DNA of 8,843 nt from assembly GCA_015478575.1 (NCBI GenBank), contig JADMIN010000071.1, positions 1 to 8,843 on the forward strand, read 5' to 3'. The position numbers were made by a program, and so were the translations under genes. This document shows, piece after piece, positions 6,191-8,843 of this stretch (position 1 is the first letter of the stretch; each line of letters begins with the position of its first letter). A model generated the notes under the pieces. It had not been told where the DNA came from. It was given only the letters and a program-made list of their open reading frames with translations, and did not search any database. The DNA is from Ktedonobacterales bacterium. GTDB lineage: Bacteria > Chloroflexota > Ktedonobacteria > Ktedonobacterales > JADMIN01.

Positions 6191-7214
6191 CGTAGATGAT
6201 CCCAACGACCGTCACCATGCACAGCGCGACCGCCCCCAGAATCTGTGGATCGCGCCAGAGCAATTCGTCTGGTTGGTCACCCCGCGCCTTGACGTAGACG
6301 AGGTAGAGGTAGCGGAAGACGCCGAAGAGGACGAAGGGAATGGTGGCCATCAGCGCGTGGCTGGAGGTCTCGCTCTGGAAGGTGTAGAGGCTGTAGGTGA
6401 TGAGCGTGCTGGTGACCATCACACTCATGAGTTGGTCGAGCAGCGGCAAGGTATAGTCACGGAGATTTGCGCGGTGGGTCGTGGCATCCCCGCTCAACAT
6501 GACCAACTCGGCGCGACGCTTGCCCAGCGCCAGCACCAAGGCCAGGAACATCGTGGTGAGATAGAACCAGGGTGAGATGGGCACCGACGCGGCGAACGCG
6601 CCCGCCAGCGCCCGCAGCACGAACCCCGCCGCGATCACGAAGACATCCCAGAGCACGTACTGCTTTAGCCAGCCGGAATAGGCGAGATTGAGCACGACAT
6701 AGAGCGCGATCGCGGCGGTGAAGAGTGTCGCGCTGCCGCCCCACTTTGTGAAGCTGTCGGCGGCGCCGGTCGGCTCCCGGCGCGCCAGCGCGTAGGTGAA
6801 CACGCCAGCGCCGAGCGCGCAGAGCACCGCGACGATGCCTGCCAGCCGAATCGAGAGGTGGCCCGAGGCAATGGGGCGGAAGCGCTTCTTTGGGTGGGTG
6901 CGGTCCTGCTCGCGATCCGCGAGATCATTGACCACGTAGATCGCGCTGGCGGCGAGCGAGAACGCGAAGAAGGCGAGCAGGATGCGTTCCAGCGTCGGCA
7001 GGTCGGTCATGCGGCGCGCGAAGAGCGCGGCCAGCAGCACCAGCCCATTCTTGGTCCACTGTGTCGGCCGCAGGGCGCGAACCGCATAGGGGAGTTGGTG
7101 TGCCAGTGCCCCCCACGGCGGGGCGGTGGTGGCCTTGGAGGCGGCCACGCGCGCCAACGCGGGTGTGCTTAGGGGCGGCTCGCGATGAGCATCGGCGTCC
7201 AGGGGAGATCTCAT
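6168..7214 (-). CDS. ubiA: UbiA-family decaprenyl-phosphate phosphoribosyltransferase (DPPR synthase-like)
   Basis: Predicted integral membrane prenyltransferase-fold enzyme of 348 residues that moves 5-phosphoribose from PRPP to a polyprenyl phosphate, the committed step toward polyprenyl-phosphoryl arabinose. After a ~40-residue hydrophilic N-terminal extension comes RALRPTQWTKNGLVL, close to the RPRQWVKNVLVL start of mycobacterial Rv3806c. The first Asp motif is N96-D-L-A-D100-R-E-Q-D104, followed by HPKKRFRPIASG (107-118). The second motif region is Y179-S-G-W-L-K, D190 and GFVLRALAG (197-205), then GKRRAEL (231-237). About nine hydrophobic segments are present. The HPxKRFRPIA context distinguishes DPPR synthase-type members from quinone or heme prenyltransferases. 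The start at 7214 has GGAAGGA 7 nt upstream; extending to 7340 would add a charged, motif-free segment. It is convergent with the DprE1-like gene and downstream of the sugar kinase, but has its own promoter. The expected 5-phosphate phosphatase is not in the window. Confidence 0.85.
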   Translation of the reverse strand: MRSPLDADAHREPPLSTPALARVAASKATTAPPWGALAHQLPYAVRALRPTQWTKNGLVLLAALFARRMTDLPTLERILLAFFAFSLAASAIYVVNDLADREQDRTHPKKRFRPIASGHLSIRLAGIVAVLCALGAGVFTYALARREPTGAADSFTKWGGSATLFTAAIALYVVLNLAYSGWLKQYVLWDVFVIAAGFVLRALAGAFAASVPISPWFYLTTMFLALVLALGKRRAELVMLSGDATTHRANLRDYTLPLLDQLMSVMVTSTLITYSLYTFQSETSSHALMATIPFVLFGVFRYLYLVYVKARGDQPDELLWRDPQILGAVALCMVTVVGIIYGLPLIQR

Positions 7215-7239
7215 ACGCTCATCCTTCCGCTGTTTCGCA

Positions 7240-7261
7240 TGGCTTCCGCGTGGCTTCCGCG
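7240..7261. repeat. Two perfect tandem copies of an 11-bp unit
   Basis: TGGCTTCCGCG occurs at 7240-7250 and again at 7251-7261. On the ubiA strand the core GCGGAAG appears in both copies and a third time at 7224-7230, overlapping the ubiA Shine-Dalgarno. The eleven-base period is about one helical turn, so it could be a protein-binding site, or the repeated GGAAG could act as standby ribosome sites. A chance duplication is equally possible. Confidence 0.5.
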
Positions 7262-7297
7262 TGCCTGCTCGCCGCACCTGATCTGGCAGGGGTATAT

Positions 7298-7319
7298 CGC
7301 GGCGCCTTCGGTCGCCGCG
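7298..7319. other. GC-rich hairpin in the kinase-ubiA spacer
   Basis: CGCGGCG (7298-7304) pairs perfectly with CGCCGCG (7313-7319). After one mismatch, a further C-G pair closes a TTCG loop on the plus strand. In minus-strand RNA, which carries the flanking genes, the same stem is closed by CGAA. It lies 160 bp beyond the kinase stop and 84 bp before the ubiA start. It could slow read-through from the kinase or shape the ubiA leader; no T-run follows it. Confidence 0.35.
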
Positions 7320-7437
7320 TCCTTCCTCCTCACATGACACGCATGCCCAAAACGCACACGCGGCAAGGGGCGCGCATGAGGGGAGCGTGACGCTGGGTGG
7401 CTCAGGACGTGTGGCATCTCACCAGAAGACTATGCGT

Positions 7438-7466
7438 ATTCTAGCCAATGGCCCGTCGCCCATCAA
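7438..7466 (-). promoter_or_regulatory. Sigma70-like promoter for ubiA
   Basis: On the minus strand TTGATG (7461-7466) and TAGAAT (7438-7443) are separated by exactly 17 bp. They match the -35 consensus at 4 of 6 positions and the -10 at 5 of 6. It lies just after the kinase stop (7479), so ubiA can be transcribed independently of the kinase. Confidence 0.5.
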
Positions 7467-7478
7467 GCGTTCGGGACC

Positions 7479-8438
7479 TCAGGGCTGGCGCGCTAGCAGC
7501 GCCTCGACCGCGGCGGTGGTGGGCAGCGAAGGCAGCGCGCCCATCCGTGTGGTCGCGAGCGCGCCCGCCGCGCTGGCTCGGCGCAGCGCCTCCGCCCGCG
7601 GGCGACCCGCTGCCAGAGCAGCCGCCAGCGCGCCACAGAAGGCATCGCCCGCGGCGGTCACATCCACCGCCGTCACGGCAAAAGCGGGCATCTCCACACA
7701 GTCCATGGGGTCGCCGTCCTCACCGCTACCACACCAGATGTGGCCGCGCGCGCCCAGCGTTATCACCACCTGGCGTGGCCCGCGAACCAGCAGCCGCGCC
7801 GCCGCCCCCCGCGCGGTCACCGATGTGGCAACCGCCATCCCAGCCAGCGCCTCGGCCTCCGTCTCATTCACTACAAGGAGATCGGCCAGCGCGAGCAGCG
7901 CATCACTGAGTGGCTCCCTGGGAATAGGCGCGGCATTGAGCAGGGTCGTTAGGCCGGCCACACGGGCGAGCCGCAGCCCAACGGCGACCGTGGCGAGTGG
8001 CGTCTCACATTGCGTCAAGAAGACCGCGCCCCCCATGCCACTTGCCAGCGGCAGGTCGCGCATCGCCGCCTCTACGTGCGCCACGGTGAGCGTGCTGTTG
8101 GCGCGCGGCGTGGCAACGATCGCGTTCTGCCCATCGCCGCCAAGCATGAGCACCGAGGCGCCGGTGCCGACCACGGCATCGCGCGTAACGTGCGCCCGCT
8201 CGATACCCTCCGCGGCCAGCGCCGCGAGAAAGGTCTCGCCGAAGCTATCCTGGCCCACGCGCCCAATCAGGTGAACGTGGGCGCCCAGCCGCGCCGCCGC
8301 GACCGCCTGATTGAAACCCTTGCCGCCAGCGAAGATGCCGAACGCATCACCCAGTAGCGATTCGCCTGGCAGCGGCAGCCGCGGCGCGCGGGCCACGAGA
8401 TCCGTCATCAGGCTGCCCAGGACGATGACCGCACCCAT
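7479..8438 (-). CDS. rbsK: Ribokinase-like PfkB-family sugar kinase
   Basis: Predicted cytosolic ATP-dependent kinase of 319 residues that phosphorylates a sugar such as D-ribose at O5. The N-terminal PfkB signature is G38-G-K-G-F-N43-Q-A-V-A-A-A-R-L-G-A, nearly identical to ribokinase (GGKGANQAVAA). D13 matches the ribose-binding Asp of VLGSINAD in E. coli RbsK, but the preceding Asn of that motif is Met11 here. E145 (QCETP), N168-A-A-P (ribokinase NPAP), N191-E-T-E-A-E and the C-terminal D259-V-T-A-A-G-D265-A-F complete the family pattern, with D265 the catalytic base. The ATG at 8438 has AAGGGAG with a 7-nt spacer; the longer start at 8468 only adds ten residues across this site. It lies 264 bp upstream of ubiA on the same strand. 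If ribose is the substrate, the product feeds PRPP, the co-substrate of UbiA; this link is inference. Another pentose, or a nucleoside-type substrate, is possible because of the changed Asn. Confidence 0.85.
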   Translation of the reverse strand: MGAVIVLGSLMTDLVARAPRLPLPGESLLGDAFGIFAGGKGFNQAVAAARLGAHVHLIGRVGQDSFGETFLAALAAEGIERAHVTRDAVVGTGASVLMLGGDGQNAIVATPRANSTLTVAHVEAAMRDLPLASGMGGAVFLTQCETPLATVAVGLRLARVAGLTTLLNAAPIPREPLSDALLALADLLVVNETEAEALAGMAVATSVTARGAAARLLVRGPRQVVITLGARGHIWCGSGEDGDPMDCVEMPAFAVTAVDVTAAGDAFCGALAAALAAGRPRAEALRRASAAGALATTRMGALPSLPTTAAVEALLARQP

Positions 8439-8464
8439 CACCCATCTCCCTTTCTTTTGGCGTG

Positions 8465-8482
8465 GCACGTGGCGCTACGTGC
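8465..8482. promoter_or_regulatory. 18-bp near-perfect palindrome upstream of the sugar kinase
   Basis: GCACGTGGCGCTACGTGC is symmetric at eight of nine base-pair steps (arms GCACGT/ACGTGC) and lies 27 bp before the kinase ATG. Position and symmetry suit an operator for a dimeric repressor controlling the kinase. The centre is not the AAnCGnTT of many LacI-type sites. No regulator gene is visible nearby. Confidence 0.3.
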
Positions 8483-8611
8483 TGATGCGGATTCGCACCG
8501 CACCTGAGGCGTCCGCGGGCCAGTTGGCCGCGAGTATGCGCACGCGCGTGGGCGAAGGGCAGACCACCATCCGCCCGTCCAAGCGCATCCGCCGAGGCCG
8601 CTCCACCGGCG

Positions 8612-8639
8612 TTGCCGCACGGCGTGATTATGCTATACT
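8612..8639 (+). promoter_or_regulatory. Sigma70-like promoter for threonine synthase
   Basis: TTGCCG (8612-8617), a 16-bp spacer and TATACT (8634-8639), with TGC directly before the -10 as an extended element. The -35 matches 4 of 6 and the -10 matches 5 of 6 consensus positions. The transcript would begin near 8646, leaving a short leader of about 23 nt. On the opposite strand CATAAT (8627-8632) overlaps it and might serve the kinase with a ~180-nt leader, but its -35 is poor. Confidence 0.62.
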
Positions 8640-8668
8640 GCGGCGGAGAAAGGAAAGCGAGCACTGAC

Positions 8669-8843
8669 ATGCCCACCTACCTGACCCACCTTGAATGCGC
8701 CGAGTGCGGCTCTCCTCATTCCGCCGAGCGCGAGCAGCATCTGTGCGCGTGCGGCGGCGTGCTGCTGGCACGCTATGATCTGGCGCGACTGGCCCACGAG
8801 CTACCACGGGCGACGGTCACGGCGCGTCCCTGGAATGCTGGCC
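8669..8843 (+). CDS. thrC: Threonine synthase, N-terminal zinc-ribbon part only
   Basis: The frame opens at ATG 8669 and runs off the right edge after 58 residues. C10-A-E-C13 and C26-A-C28-G-G form a four-cysteine rubredoxin-like zinc knuckle, followed by VLLARYDL and ARPWNAG. This arrangement is typical of PLP-dependent threonine synthases that carry an N-terminal zinc ribbon and convert O-phospho-homoserine to threonine. The catalytic lysine and PLP domain lie outside the window, so a related PLP beta-family lyase cannot be excluded. Purine-rich GGAGAAAGGAAAG lies upstream at a rather long spacing; AGCGAG sits 7 nt before the ATG. No functional link to the arabinose genes is evident. Confidence 0.75.
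   Translation, partial: MPTYLTHLECAECGSPHSAEREQHLCACGGVLLARYDLARLAHELPRATVTARPWNAG

Larger units (their letters stand above)
7215..7430 (-). other. Predicted long untranslated leader of ubiA
   Basis: If transcription starts about 7 bases after the -10 at 7438-7443, ubiA has a leader of roughly 215 nt. This holds a GC-rich hairpin (7298-7319), an 11-bp tandem repeat (7240-7261), and a 68-codon open frame (7211-7417) whose TGA overlaps the ubiA ATG as ATGA. I see no known riboswitch signature. The open frame has no good Shine-Dalgarno and an Arg/His/Ala-rich translation, so I do not call it a gene. Confidence 0.35.

Noticed and set aside
7215..7340. N-terminal extension of UbiA by 42 residues to an upstream start
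   Set aside because: The added segment is highly charged with no homology to the family start, while the ATG at 7214 has GGAAGGA at 7 nt.
7211..7417. 68-codon minus-strand frame ending in ATGA at the ubiA start as a real gene
   Set aside because: The coupling geometry is attractive, but there is no properly spaced Shine-Dalgarno, no recognisable domain, and the composition looks non-coding; kept only as part of the leader observation.
7387..8274. 295-codon plus-strand frame opposite the sugar kinase
   Set aside because: Ser/Ala/Arg-rich antisense translation; the kinase on the other strand has complete PfkB motifs and a good ribosome binding site.
8347..8676. 109-codon minus-strand frame across the kinase-thrC divergent region
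   Set aside because: It overlaps the thrC start and the kinase N-terminus in a different frame and covers the promoter region; no motif support.
1..8843. Mobile element, phage, CRISPR array, toxin-antitoxin or other defence system
   Set aside because: No transposase or integrase motifs, no spaced direct repeats beyond one 11-bp tandem pair, no tRNA-like fold and no attachment-site-like duplication were seen; all recognised genes are metabolic or envelope-related.

Overview
The window is GC-rich, tightly packed bacterial chromosome with six genes recognisable from conserved motifs. There are no tRNAs, rRNAs, insertion sequences or CRISPR arrays. Codon style, gene content and an N-terminal zinc-ribbon threonine synthase suggest a high-GC, wall-bearing environmental bacterium. 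Chloroflexota is my best guess and Actinomycetota the main alternative; this assignment is inference.

Layout from left to right: (1) bases 1-1860, +, the C-terminal part of a class B penicillin-binding protein whose N-terminus lies outside the window. (2) 1999-3504, -, a polytopic GT-C/ArnT-like (PMT_2-type) glycosyltransferase, convergent with the PBP. (3) A 361-bp divergent intergenic region. (4) 3866-4633 and 4670-6118, +, a two-gene operon: a DprE2-like short-chain dehydrogenase followed by a DprE1-like FAD oxidase. (5) 6168-7214, -, a UbiA-type decaprenyl-phosphate phosphoribosyltransferase (DPPR synthase-like), convergent with the oxidase across a strong stem-loop. (6) 7479-8438, -, a ribokinase-like PfkB sugar kinase upstream of ubiA, separated by a 264-bp spacer with its own promoter. 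(7) 8669-8843, +, the N-terminus of threonine synthase, behind a good sigma70-type promoter and running off the right edge.

The central point is that regions 2-6 look like a polyprenyl-phosphate arabinose (DPA-type) pathway. In mycobacteria, UbiA (Rv3806c type) joins PRPP to decaprenyl phosphate. A phosphatase then gives decaprenyl-phosphoryl-ribose, and DprE1 plus DprE2 epimerise C2' through a keto intermediate to give decaprenyl-phosphoryl-D-arabinofuranose. That lipid feeds GT-C arabinofuranosyltransferases. Here the transferase, oxidase and reductase homologues sit together with a candidate lipid-sugar-using GT-C enzyme, and a ribokinase-like enzyme could supply ribose-5-phosphate for PRPP. 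The 5-phosphate phosphatase is not in the window. The DprE1 homologue has Ala where mycobacterial DprE1 has the cysteine (Cys387) that benzothiazinones modify covalently. The flanking PBP and the GT-C protein fit a general cell-envelope neighbourhood.

Three sigma70-like promoters can be read: extended -10 elements (TGnTATACT) upstream of the glycosyltransferase and of thrC, and a TTGATG-N17-TAGAAT promoter upstream of ubiA. The last implies a leader of about 215 nt containing an 11-bp tandem repeat, a GC-rich hairpin and an open frame that overlaps the ubiA start by ATGA.
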